In this document: one piece after another, positions 26,539 to 39,594 of the stretch
Layout of the letters: each line of letters begins with the position of its first letter
Position numbering within the stretch: the stretch's first letter is position 1
Assembly: GCA_050084515.1 (NCBI GenBank)
Contig: CM114275.1
Coordinates: 1,922,001-1,986,000 of the forward strand
Direction of reading: 5' to 3'
DNA length: 64,000 bases
Source of the DNA: Blasia pusilla
Taxonomy: Eukaryota > Marchantiophyta > Marchantiopsida > Blasiales
Translations under genes and position numbers: made by a program
Notes under the pieces: model-generated
Databases searched by the model: none
The model's input: the letters and a program-made list of their open reading frames with translations, nothing else
Told to the model about the DNA's origin: nothing

Positions 26539-26679
26539 TGCATGTTGTGTGGGTCTGCTGGTAATGCAACCCGTATGTTGGTGTGTGATTAGTGTTCTAG
26601 GGGTTGGCACATGATGTGTTTGACTCCACGTATGGATGTTGTTCCTACTAGAAGGTGGGTTTTTCCTCGATGTACTTAG
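26539..26679 (+). pseudogene. PHD zinc finger at the C-terminus of the gypsy polyprotein
   Basis: In frame with the end of integrase, the sequence reads CMLCGSAGNATRMLVCD, then a TAG stop, then CSRGWHMMC and finally WVFPRC. Spacing is C-x2-C-x11-C-x2-C-x4-H-x2-C, then a conserved Trp and a terminal Cys, as in a C4HC3 PHD finger. The seventh ligand (first Cys of the last pair) is Phe here. PHD fingers read histone H3 tails, so in an integrase-linked position it could steer insertion, as chromodomains do in chromoviruses (inference). One in-frame TAG lies inside the finger and TAG at 26,677-26,679 ends it. Confidence 0.75.
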
Positions 26680-26850
26680 GAGAGGTAGATGACTTGATCT
26701 TTGCATGATATGGATTACAGATGTGCTACTAACGATGGGGCAACCTAGCACCCGGCCTTCTGATTCGTGCACCCAAGAAGGTGTATAGCATGTAGTAGAT
26801 GTATAGGGCTACCAGGAGTTAGAGGACCTAACCTTGATTAGGGGGCGAGT

Positions 26851-27466
26851 TGTGGTACACTTGTGTTTGTGGATGCTCTCGTCTATGTTATGTATGTATG
26901 TGAGTATGGTATGTCAGCGATGTATGTTGTATGACGATGTGGATTCGCACGACAACTGTCATGACCATACGGATTATGTCGTAGAGTATAGTGTGCTAGT
27001 AGAGGCCATACCTTATGTAGGGCCGCAATGTCTAGGTAGAGATGCGATTTCATACATAGGGTTGGGGGTTACTCAATTGTGGGTGACTTTTCTAGTAGGG
27101 CCCGCTCTTAGGTTGGAGGATATAAGGTGGAGTGCACTCAAAGAACAGTTAGTTATTTGAGTTGAGCCTATTGCGTTGGGAGTCAGCCTTGGTAGTGAGT
27201 AGAGCTTTTGGCTATGGTGTTTCCCGCAAGCTTCCACCTAGATTCTCCCATCGTGCAGTGGGTTTGGCTCGATTGTATGTGATTCTATACGTGTTTTATG
27301 ACAATAGGTCTTTCACGGATTTCTTTGTACGGTTGTGGTACACTTGTGTTTCTTTGTACGGTTGTGGTACACTTGTGTTTGTGGATGCCTTGTCTATGTT
27401 ATGTATGTATGTGAGTATGGTATGTCAACGATGTATGTTGTATGACGATGTGGATTCGCACGACAA
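26851..27466 (+). repeat. Direct ~105-bp repeat, probable 3' LTR fragments
   Basis: Bases 26,851-26,955 recur at 27,363-27,466 in direct orientation with only a few differences (GTGGTACACTTGTG through GATTCGCACGACA), spaced about 511 nt apart. The first copy starts right after a purine-rich tract at the end of the gypsy coding region, as a 3' LTR would. The second ends where unrelated sequence begins. This may be an LTR followed by a partial second LTR, or an internal duplication. Confidence 0.65.
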
Positions 27467-29139
<1,673 letters not shown>

Positions 29140-32100
29140 TGAGTATGACTCATCTAATGATGAGTGGGATACAGTCGAGGTTTTGAAATCTAGTAGGAAG
29201 GAAGATTGTACAATTGATCAATATACACCAAACTCAATAAGTGTAGAAGAGCCCATTATTCTTGTAGTAGACCAAGATATGGATGTAGGTAGGATGATAA
29301 GCGACGCCTTCCAAAAATATGATCAATAGGATCCAAAGGATAATGAGGATACCCCATTGGAAGGGCAAGATGAAGTCCCCTTTGAAACTGGAGTCGATGA
29401 AAATGCATATGGCAAGGGTTGATTAGATTATTGGGTTGTAGAGATTGCGCTTCTAGAAGATGGTTGTAAACCATTATATCTTGGTTGTAAGCCTAACAAG
29501 ATTTATTTGATAATGTTATTTCTAAACATTTGTGGAGGTCATAGTATTCCTAATGTAGCAGTTCATGAGCTCTAGAAGTTGCTAACCCGCCAAATTCTAC
29601 CCGAGGAAAATATAGCATCAAAGAATCACTATGCAACAAAGAACCTTGTGACAAAACTTGGTCTAAACTATGTACAAATGTATGCATATCCTAAAGGATG
29701 TATGCTCTTCTAAGGGGAATATAAGGATTTGGAGCAATGCTCAAAAATTGGATCTAATAGATTCAAAGATGTAGGAAAGAGCAAACTTTCTTGCAAGGTT
29801 CTTTGACATTTTCCTATTGTACCAAGACTAAAGCAGATGTATAGTTGTAGAAACATAGCCAATCTTATGACTTGGACAACTAAAAAACAAGAGCTCTGAA
29901 GGTCTTATTTGTCATATAGGAGACTCCAAATAATAACTTCAGATTTATGAGACTTGGCGTGATTTTAGCCAATAGGCTTGTAATTGTCGATTAGGTTTGG
30001 CCTTGGATGAAGTCAATCCTTTCACTGATAAAAACTCGGTGTGGTCAGCAGGCCTGATATGTTATGCTTGTGAATTAGAATCTCCCACCATGGCTGTGCA
30101 CAAAAAATTTGTTCACACAACTTGCCTTGATTATTCGGTAAAAGATCCGTTACTGGGTTAAACTTAGATGTATATCTGGCCCCTTTGTAGAGGATTTGCA
30201 GATCTTATGGAGTGATATTTATGCTCATGATAGTAGTTCACTCAATCAATTCAAGGTGTTCAAGTTGCGAGCTATGTTGATATGGACAATAAGTGATTAT
30301 CCTGGCCTTGGTCTAATATGTGGTTAAGCTATAAAGGGAAAAATGGCTTGCACAGTTTGTGGACCTCAGGTTGATTCCTACTATTCAAAGGTGTTACACA
30401 AACCAACTTTCTAAGATCATAGACGATACACCCAGAGGGATCATCCTTGTCGTAGGGCCAATGTTGCTCACCATTTTAATCGAGGGGTTGAGAATAGAGC
30501 GGCACCACTTGGGTCTCAAGTTTTTCTATATTGAGATGGATAGAGGCCATAAAGACATATGATATGCTACCAAAGGCTAGGAGGAGGAGCGGTAAGAGGA
30601 GAAGAAGAGAGGAAAGAGGAAGATATTGGCAACCCCTAGGGCTCTTTTGGTTGGAAGAGAGTTTCCGACAGGTTGGAGAGAGGAAAGTTTTGACAAGTTG
30701 GAAAGGCAAACTTTTTACAAAAAAAATTGGTCATGATATTTTTTTAAAGATTTATTTATTTATTTTCGCTTTTTTTTTTGGTTAAGTTAAGTTTAGTTAA
30801 GTTAAGTCCGACGGGTTGCTTTTGAGGCCAAAAAGCAACCCGTCCGACTCCGACGGGTTGCTAACATTAAAAAAACCCAAAAAAGGATTTTTTTCCATTA
30901 ACCCAAAACAAAAAAATAAAAATAAAAATTGCAACCCGTCACATTTCGACGGGTTGCACTAAGTTCCCTCTCTTAAAAAAACTCCAAAAAAATTACTCAC
31001 TTATTATCCATAATACAACTACCGTATAGATAGGGGCAAGGACTGAGAACCCAAGGAACCGATTCGACATACCAGCATTTCATATTTTTTTAAGACACTT
31101 TTAGTTTTTTTCCCTTTTGTGCCTTTTTTTTTAAGAGAGACTCTCCTCTCTTCCTCTCTCGTGCCAGAATACCAGCCCCTGGCGAGGAGGAGCAGAGGAG
31201 AACTTGCACCACTTGATCCGTACAAAAAATATGGAATGGCTAGGAGAAGCATCCTATTCAACTTACCTTATTGGAAGGTATTTGAGATTTGAGTTTTTTT
31301 TAAATCCATCAAATTCTTGCAATTTTTTGTGTATTTTCCAATTATCCCTCATATTGGTTAGTTTTTGTGGTTATTTTTCATGATCGTCTTATTCAACATA
31401 CATTAGATCTTACGCATTGCAAAAGAAATATAGCTTATAACCTATTTAAGACTATTTTCGCTCTAAAAAACAAGGATTTTGTGAGTTTTAGACAAGACTT
31501 GCAAATTAGGGGCATAAAGCGCCATCTATGGCTACACTCTCATCCATCAAAGGTAGGGACAAAGTTAAAACCTCAAGCAGACTATGCACGTACTTTAGAG
31601 GAACAAAAATTGTTCATGGGGAGAGTAGAAGCTCTAAAAAATCATAGTGGATATGCAAGGGCTTTGCAAAAGCACCTTCTAAAGGGTGACTTGGAAAGCT
31701 TGAAATCTCATGACTTGCATATTTTCATGCAACAACTTCTTCATTTGTGTTGGTAAGGGCTTATGAAGCCTTCAATACAAATGACCATCATGAGAATTAG
31801 TAGAGTTTTTCGAAGGTTGTGTGTGAAGACCTGGGATCCAAGGACTTTCATCCACTTGAGTGACGATGTTGCCATGACTCTATGTCTTATGGAGATTCAT
31901 TTTCCTCCATCATTTTTTTATGTCATGACCGTTTGATGGTTCATTTAGTGGAGGAGCTTGACATTTTTTGCATGCCATTGGATGTACCCCATTAAGAGGT
32001 ACTTAGGTGTCTTGAAGGGATATGTAAGATTGCGTGCTTGTCCTGAAGGTGGAATGGTAGAAGGCTATATTTTAGATGAAGCTCTAGGGTTCATAACAAA

Positions 32101-32150
32101 GTATACCCAAGACTGAAATTTTGTCAACACCTGGATATGGGACGCTTTTG
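29140..32150 (+). pseudogene. CACTA (En/Spm) TNP2-type transposase remnant, split by an insertion
   Basis: Translated piecewise, the plus strand follows the TNP2 order. An acidic leader (DMDVGRMISDAF, ~29,275) comes first, then PLYLGCKPNK (~29,471), ILPEENIASKNHYATKNLV and GEYKDLEQCSK (~29,716), CKVL and HFPIVPRLKQMY (~29,800), FKLRAMLIWTISDYPG (~30,265), KGKMACTVC (~30,338) and the RDHPC block (~30,435). The reading is interrupted at 30,575-31,189 by a Mutator-like insertion. It resumes with YKKYGMARRSILFNLPYWK (~31,220), LKNHSGYARALQKH and SLKSHDLHIFMQQLL (~31,700), IHFPPSFF (~31,900) and ACPEGGMVEGYILDEALGF (~32,035). TNP2 is the DDE transposase of CACTA elements. Numerous stops and frameshifts show it is dead. 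No intact terminal repeats were found. Confidence 0.85.
30584..31180. mobile_element. 597-bp non-autonomous Mutator-like element inside the CACTA remnant
   Basis: The left end reads GAGGAGCGGTAAGAGGAG and the right end (31,130-31,180) is the complement of a terminus related to it, matching the ends of the 12-kb element at 35,017-47,182. Flanking 9-mers are GGCTAGGAG (30,575-30,583) and GGCGAGGAG (31,181-31,189), 8 of 9 identical, as expected for an old Mutator-type target duplication. The interior lacks coding capacity but carries three or four copies of the GCAACCCGTCGG palindrome (30,805-30,960). It is a deletion derivative or MITE of the large element. Confidence 0.82.
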
Positions 32151-34173
32151 AGGAGGAAGAAGTTGAAGGAGAGGTTTTAGAGGAGGCCGGGGTGAAATGC
32201 CAACTCTCTACTCAACTGTCGGCCACCGCGCTTGAGTATGTCTTGAAGCATACTTAAAGTATGGCATTTTGGATGAAGTAAGCATAATTTTTTTCCTTGA
32301 ACCATATGCATGCAATTGAACTCCTGCCCCCTCACACCGGTGATCCGCTCAATTCAAGGAATCTACGTGGCTATGAGGAATATTTTTGGAATCTTCCTCA
32401 TATGAACTCCGTTTATGGTCCAGTTTTCACTATTGAACTCAAATTTTTGCGATCATTCCAATGGCGAATTCAGATCTCATAAAATCCTGCACAATCAAAT
32501 ACCATTATGCCCTCCTTACATTCTCTTCTTGCCTGATTTTCCTCCTACCCAACATCCATCCAATTGGGTCCAAAATCAAACACACCTCACTCAACATCAG
32601 CAACAAAGTGCCCATGCCCTTGGTGACTTGCCCACACGCACCTGCTGACTTGCCCTGGTCACAATTGACATTGATTTCCTCACCAAAATTGTCTCAAGAA
32701 CTCTGTCCCTACAATCTGATCCTTAATTGCTCCACTCTTGAGCAACTCCACTAGGATTGACAAACCTCCTGCTCTTCAAATCATGTCACATCTGTCGCAT
32801 TGCACAGATTTCTCAATTCCGAACATCTCACTTCGATTTCACCAATTCTTCTTCCCATGTCTTTCCGCATGGTCAGGATACAATAGCTTGCAATTCTTGA
32901 AAATCCCAGAGCACCACAATTATGCTCTACATCACAAATTGAGTCCGACTTTTTCTTCTATTCAGAACTAGTGTGCATCTCCTTATGATATAAAGTTGAA
33001 TACTAAGTTTACACTCTGATGAAATCTGCAATCAACCATGCTTCATCCAAACATCCATACTCATGATTTTGATACGCATTGGTGTGACATCAAAAGAAAG
33101 TATACACAAGGATTCCCAAAATGTGTGATCTCCTTATTGATGACTCCTAGCCCACTCTTCAAGAGAGAATATAGGCTCAATACATGCATGTGGTAGTGTA
33201 TGATGGATCCCAACAAGGGTCTGCAATCCTAAGGAGATGAGCTCAAAATGAGACTCATCCAAGGTATATACCCAAGGTCACCTTAATGGGTGATGTGTAC
33301 ACACAGGTCATCTCCCTCCTAGCAAGTCACTACCAACCTGTAATACAACCATACTAGATCCCTAACAACTACATATGTGGTCCCTTCATGAGACCAACTA
33401 CCAACTACCCCACAACCCTATAGGTCCAAGTGGAGCCGTACATGGTTGAGAAGGTCAACCTCTCCAAGGTTGCCAGTCCTCATGAAGAGAAGAGTGACCT
33501 ACACTCGTAGGTCACCTCATAAGAGCAGGTCGCATATGACCTCTCAAAATAGGGAAGAACAAGACCCCTCTAAGGCCTCGATACTATCTCGCCCTGCGCC
33601 TCATTTACCATGACACTTCCCTCCTCTTTATATACTCATAAGGGATCTCTTATCTTGTGCCACATGGCTTCCTTTCAAAGCTTAACCAATCACATTTTGA
33701 CACAAGTAGATTACATCTTATCTCTTCCAAAATATCCTCACTTACTCACTTCATATCTTCCAAACTACCCCAACTACCTGAGCCACCAACCTAGATTGCT
33801 TTTGCTTTTCTTTCACCAACCCCACTACTTTACTTTTATACTCTCATCTTTTATTTCTTACCTCTTTTCCTAAAGTCGGGTCCATACAAATGAGTCCCCC
33901 TAAAAAGTTTAAAACATGGGAATTTCATTTTCCTAAGCTAATTTATTTAATACTAATAAAACTCTCTCTAACACATAATGATATAAGAGTTTACATAGTG
34001 GATGATTTTACTATACGACAACGTCTCAAAATCTTATCTCGTAGTGGCAAATCCTACTTTACCTCTCAATAAGCTCTTCATTGTCCTCTACCAAAGTTTG
34101 TATTCAACGGCATACTAGTCTATGTTGAATAAATCTTTCCATCGCTAAACTTTACAACTCCATTCCTAAGATC
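32151..34173. other. No recognised gene; possible CACTA 3' region then unassigned DNA
   Basis: The first few hundred bases after the TNP2 match may be the end of the CACTA element. The remainder is AT-rich with short open frames lacking domains. The segment 33,180-33,560 contains GGTCACCT-like short dispersed repeats. Confidence 0.35.
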
Positions 34174-34800
34174 TTATGAGATCTCCTTGCATTCTCGACG
34201 TTGATGCTCAATACAATCACACCATATGCATCTCCTTACAAAGTTTGTACTTGTTGAAGGAGCACCAACACCATGATTCTTATCTATCTTAAGCTCAACC
34301 ATTTCTACTCTCAACTCTCTCAAACCTTTCACCAACTCATCAATGGTAGAATCTTCGAGCTTTGTTGCTATGGGTTTAGGAAAAGAAGTTAGAATTTGTA
34401 CCTCTTGCTTAAAAATCGCAACTCTACATGTACTAGGGCTCTGCTTTGTGAGGATGGAAACAACTTCTTTTATTTCCTTCCAATCTACACTTACATCTCC
34501 TTCTTTGGTTTTATCTATTAGCATTAGGAAAAGCTTTTCCTTCAAATTCTCATCAACCACCTCAAGGAATAGCTCGATTTTCCTCAAATCAAGAGTCACC
34601 TTTCCAAAAGATGATTGGAAAAACCTCTTCTCAAACTCACCCATCAATTCAATATAAGTCATTTCCTTTCTTGGACATTGCTCTATCCATTTTCACAAAG
34701 TCCTCTTGGTCACCCGATTCACATCATCATCGAATAATTCCCCTTTCAAAAATTTCTCATACTTCTGCCACAAGGTTGGATTTTCACCTCTCAATTTGTT
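34174..34800 (-). pseudogene. Retroelement gag-like fragment with CCHC zinc knuckle
   Basis: The minus frame from 34,662 to 34,174 encodes 162 residues ending in CIWCDCIEHQRREC, a perfect C-x2-C-x4-H-x4-C zinc knuckle as in retroelement Gag nucleocapsid regions. An Asp/Glu/Lys-rich helical region (LRKIELFLEVVDENLKEKL) precedes it. In-frame similarity extends upstream to about 34,800 through a stop. No pol domain follows on this strand, so it is an isolated fragment or a domesticated gag-like ORF. Confidence 0.6.
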
Positions 34801-35007
34801 CACTTGACTACAAATTTAGGGTCCAACCAAGTAGAGATGTCGCATTTTCCCAATGGATCAGGCCAAAAACACAACATTGGATTGAAGATAGGAATGAAAT
34901 TGAGGATAAGATGGCTAAGTTCTCAGTTCCACCATTTCGAATGTATCTTTCATATAAACGTATAAAATCATATGGAAACCACTATAGAGTGGATGAGGGT
35001 GGTCCCA

Positions 35008-35016
35008 ATAATTGGG
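35008..35016. repeat. Left 9-bp target site duplication of the 12-kb element
   Basis: ATAATTGGG here is identical to 47,183-47,191. Nine base pairs is the characteristic Mutator-superfamily target duplication length. Confidence 0.85.
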
Positions 35017-35416
35017 GAGGTGCGGTAAGAGGAGAGGAAGAGAGGAGAGAGGAGAGAGGAAACTACCTTCAACCGAAATAGATACTTTTTTTTGAAGAGA
35101 GTTTCTGTTGGGTTGAAGAGAGGAAACTTTTTGTGTGATTTTTTTTGCACTTTTTTGTTCATTTATTAAACAATCCCACACGCTTTTTTTTTTTTCCTCT
35201 TCCCTATTTTGGCAACCCTTTGAGTCCGACGAGTTGCAAATTGCACAAAATTTACAAAACTGAGAAATCAGTGGAATCATAAGTGTGGAACCAATCACTT
35301 TTTCCATCCAAGGTATGGAAAAAATCTATCATTTGCCCCGGGCTGAATAGAGTTCAAGCTCACAGTGAAGGTTGAGAAAAAAATAAAAGTACAATCTTAA
35401 ACTTCATTTTGCATCC

Positions 35417-38400
35417 TCAAAGTGGTTTGTTTAAAATACTTGAACTTCTTTGAGGGGATGAGGTGGTTGGTGGATTCCTACTCCTACCTCCGACTCTCTT
35501 AAAACTACCAAAGAACACATAATACATGTGCTTACAAGGGAAATACCTTTTTCCACTTGTCTCTCTTTGAACAAAGTCATCACATGAACATGTGGGAAAG
35601 CAACAAATGTGCACCACATACACCCCTGTGACACTTGAATTTACAGTGTTGTTCCTGACCCAATACATCCTTCCTATTCCATTGCCACTCAAGACATCTT
35701 TCGTGGCGATGATCTCCATTTTTGCCTCCCGAGCTGCTGCAATTCGTTTTGCTCTCTCCACCATTGGCCTACACATTCTGTTTCTCTTTACCCCATTTCT
35801 AGACTCAAACAAAAATAATGGATTGAGATCATCCACCTTCTTCGGGTACATGTTGACATCAATCTTGGGTTGAATACTAAATGCGAAGGTCTCAGAATCT
35901 GAACATGCTCCGAACTTCCCCGTCTCACTGAGTCCGAAACCGACACTTGTAAGATTGTCCACGCCGTCTTGAGTGCGATTCGTACTGCGGCGATGGGCCA
36001 AATTGTGGGGGTATTCGGGAGCTCCAATGGCGGCCGGATAAGACTTCGGAAAGCGCAAGATTCATTTGGGCGAAGAAGTACTTCAATTGATCCGGCCCTC
36101 GTGAACGATCAAAGGTTTTGAGTCCCCAAAACCAGGTAGTGGTCGCCCCGGTCCTTGTCTGATTCTTATTTAGGAAAGTACCGCATGCTCTCATAATGCC
36201 ATAAGATCCTGCCCTGCAGGTGGGTCCACGTCCTGGGTTGCTCCGAGATATATGCCACCATTTTAGGTTGCAATCCACCTCCATTACCGGAATCCCATAT
36301 TGTTGAACTACCCCAGTGACAGGATGTTGCGAACTTCCAGCAACGAATGGCTTTTGAAATAAAACATTCACTGATTTTGGAGAAGTAACTCCATCACGGA
36401 TTTGGGACGGGTCCGGGGTCCCCGAATACCTGGGTGGTGTAATTTCCTCATCCAAATCAATCACCGGATTTGTTCTCGATCTCGCCTCTTCACTGCTGAA
36501 GTCAAGATACTTATCCGGTCTCCACGAGTCTCGTTCGATCGCTCTACCACCATTTGTATGGGACGTCTTGAAACCCCCCACGAATATCCCCACCTATGTG
36601 TACGTCTTGCTCGAGTGGAGTTCCAGCTACACATCGGTTGAAGGCTTCGACATACAATTTTTCATCACCAGATCTCACATCCGCCCTGACATAGAGCTCG
36701 TAGATCGACGGCCCTTTTCCTTTTGTTATGCCTTTTGTGAGGAAGATATGGGATCTGCAAATCGTAGCATTGCTCTTGCTGGTCTTGTTGGCATGCCTCG
36801 AAGTGAAATTCGTTGGCATGCTTGTGACGACCTCAAGAGGAATGAACACTTTGCTCCACTTGTGTTGGGGTAGAGGGCATTTTCATGAACGTTCAATCCC
36901 TCGCAACGACGGCAATGTTAGAAGGAAACGAAAATAACCCAGAGTCAAAGAAATAAGCGACATGTCGGAACCAGGATGGGTTGCAGCCCGAGGCATCCCA
37001 TGAACGACTCTGCGACCCGTCAGTCCCGGCGTGTTGTAACCTTAAACCCACCTCGCAACCCCGGAACCGGAACTGGCGGGTTGCAAGGCGAGGCATCCAT
37101 GAACGACTCGTGACCCATCGGGTCCCAAATGGTTGCACACTCGGGGCGACACAAAACATCCTGGATGCAACCCGTCGGTTTCCATCGGGTTGCACCCTTG
37201 GCAACCGTCGGTTTCGTCGGGTTGGCAACCCGTCGGTTTCCGTCGGGTTGCACACTCGGCAACCCGTCGCATCCGACAACTTGCTTGGTTTCTTGGGTTT
37301 GAAATCCATATAATTCCCACGCTTCTCACCCCGAGCTACAACTTTACAAACAATTCTCAGCGTGAGCTTGACAAGACAAAATAGTGAACTCACCTGCCGC
37401 ATGAAGTTTCCCTATTGTCTCATACGTCATGATCCACCAACTCAACCAAGAGCATAACTCTTTGTACTTCCCCTCAATCGCATGCTTCCTCCATCACCCA
37501 TGAAGTTCTTCTTGGCGATCCATGGCCTCGCTTCAAGGTTTTTTTGTCCTGCAGCGTTGGAGTAGAGTGACATGCTCTATCCTCTTATTCTCCTTGGTGC
37601 AAGATTTGGTGTACCGGGTCACAGACTGTTGCCAATGGAAAGCATCCGACCTTTCCCTCTCTGGTTGAACCTCTCCACCCGAGAACACTTCCCGGATAGC
37701 AATCCACCCAGGTTGTGCATTGTCCGCCATGAACCCATGAATTTCGGAGGTGGCCTTTTGTTTTCCTTCACCACCTCCAATAAGAGTAACCGACACATCT
37801 TCAAACCGCCAACGTCTTACGCCTTTACTTCACACACAAATATAGTTTTGAGTCCCTTCTCCACATGGTCATAAACGTGAGCACCCATCGTCAACCATCC
37901 GTTCAAAGACTCAGAGCAAATATCAAAGCCGACCAAGCTCCGTAAAGATCTTCCCCTTCCTCATTCGATCTATAAGATCGAGGCCACTCGAGGGACACGT
38001 GGTTGACATTTTGAAGACATAGGCCCTGGATCCTCGCCTCCTTGGCCCATGAACGCCATCTCTCGAATGAATGGAAATCTGGAGTTGGCCTTGATTCGGC
38101 GATGGCATCCATTTCGGGTCGTATCTTTCCATCGAACTCGTATCGACGCAAAGCAAATTCGGAAGCATTCACGATCAGAGAAATGCGAGATTTTCCAGAG
38201 TTGTTTCTCCTCAACCGCCGTGATCTCGCCGTCAGTGGATTCCAAGAAATTGTTCACAAATTTGTGATGCCGTTGTGAGCTTGATCACCCCGGGCTTTGA
38301 ACCGGAGAGTTCAAGACCTTGGCTACTTTCTTTGCCACATCCTCCTTGATGTGTCTTTGAATTGCATCGGTCATAGGATGAGTGTGGGAGCCAACGTGAA

Positions 38401-39378
38401 GCGCCACCTTGTATACTCGGCGTGGAGCCCAAGTCATGGACAATGAAAAATATGTATGTAGGACACGCCCAACGCAGAAGGCGATGCGACAATGAGGACA
38501 TCGATGGCCTCCCGGCGTATTGTGGCACCCACCTGCGTATGGAGTTTCTCGCATTCTTGGGGAATTGCGGCGTATTGACTCGCCCGTTTGCGCTCTAGAT
38601 ACGGCCATGCTGGACTTCTACACTCCAAGGCTCCCATGCATTAGCGGCGGGAGACAATCCAGGACCATATGGGATGGAAGCATTGGTCCGTTGAAGCCTC
38701 GCACCATCGATGACAATCGGACTTTCGCCCATACCCTTCAGCGTCCTCCATCCTTCTTTTGAGCAGGATCAGCAAGTGGAGGCAACTCAAAAATGCAATT
38801 ACCATAAATGCGGGCGGCGCCCGTCGACAAGAATATGCTTGAACATTTTCAAGGGCGGAGACGAAAGCAAACTATTGCCACGATACTCGCAAGAGGAACA
38901 AGTAGGCGACAACAGGGCCCGATTGGTGTCCAAACAGATCGGCCGAGGTTGATAACATCCGGAATCTCTTCGGGAAGAACAACATTGTTACGTGTGTGCG
39001 GTTGGAGTCGGCCGGATCTGCAGAGCTTGGAGTTGCAAACGTAGAGCTCGGAGCACTAGGAAATTCTAGACCGTCTACTTGGGAAACAGACGAATTCAGG
39101 GGCGCGTAAACTCAGATCGACCATTTTGCGCAGGTAGGAGATTCCATACTTTACGATCGAGGTCACTTTGGCTGGACCGTCTCACCTATTATGTCTTCCG
39201 TACCTTCCACACTAACATCTTTGGATACAAAGATGGTTCCAATTTTAAGAAGAAATCGAACAGACAGAAAAATTTCATCCACTGCTACGAAAGACTCACG
39301 AGCTTGGGATCGAATGATTTTCGATTGAGGAAGGGCCGCCAAATGAGCGCCACAAGTGAGCTTAACATAATTATCCAT
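35417..39378 (-). pseudogene. Mutator-like transposase with SWIM zinc finger, multi-exon, decayed (copy 1)
   Basis: The start (ATG at 39,378, MDNYVKL) is conserved in copy 2. Downstream blocks are REAIDVLIV (~38,480), HIKEDVAKKVAKVLNS (~38,320), the DDE-like core GAHVYDHVEKGLKTIFVCEV (~37,870-37,815), FMADNAQPGWIAIREVF and RSDAFHWQQSVTRYTKSC (~37,730-37,600), GDEKLYVEAFNRC (~36,670), and a C-terminal SWIM finger with CSCDDF, then CKHMYYVF (~35,595-35,515). MULE transposases cut and paste elements with 9-bp duplications, and SWIM fingers are typical of their C-termini. The reading moves between frames with stops. Some breaks are introns (one at ~37,400-36,900 is full of palindromes) and others are probably mutations. 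Which Asp/Glu residues are catalytic is not certain. Confidence 0.75.
36960..37290. repeat. Palindrome cluster in a transposase intron (copy 1)
   Basis: Several GCAACCCGTCGG-type inverted pairs occur, for example 37,157-37,186 and 37,224-37,252, with loops of about 3-5 nt. The cluster lies between coding blocks of the minus-strand transposase, in sequence that cannot be translated into the protein, so it is probably intronic. Equivalent, more degraded palindromes occur at 49,420-50,250 in copy 2. Confidence 0.8.
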
Positions 39379-39594
39379 TCCAAGAAGATTCCTAGGGGAG
39401 GAGACTGAGACTGAGACTGAGATTGAGACTGAGAATGAGAATGAGAATGAGAATATTTAATTTATAGTGAATAGGAAACAGATACTCCTGACAGATTTTT
39501 ACTGACAAGATGAATTCGGTGGGGGAGATTGTCTCACACAATGGATCCAATTATGTAACACATTCAATTGTGTTGCAATATGTTACCGGATTTG

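Larger units (their letters stand above)
22771..27466 (+). mobile_element. Degenerate Ty3/gypsy retrotransposon with methyltransferase-like and PHD modules
   Basis: The order is C5-methyltransferase-like segment, reverse transcriptase, RNase H, integrase, PHD finger and then a probable 3' LTR start. RT before integrase on one strand defines Ty3/gypsy. No 5' LTR, primer binding site, gag zinc knuckle or protease was seen; the 5' side is cut at a perfect palindrome. A polypurine-like run (AGGGGGCGAG, ~26,840-26,849) immediately precedes TGTGGTACAC at 26,851, a plausible LTR start. At least three frameshifts and about a dozen stops make the copy non-coding. Confidence 0.85.

Noticed and set aside
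35417-36058. A host SWIM-domain (FAR1-like) gene
   Set aside because: The SWIM block is continuous with MULE transposase blocks, duplicated in copy 2, and enclosed by the 9-bp target duplications, so it is transposon-borne.
37020-37402. Overlapping open frames rich in Arg/Pro/Gly in the palindrome regions (also 39,568-40,345 and 44,421-44,825)
   Set aside because: All six frames stay open because the CCCGTCGG/CCGACGGG repeats lack stops. They are by-products of the palindromes and not genes.
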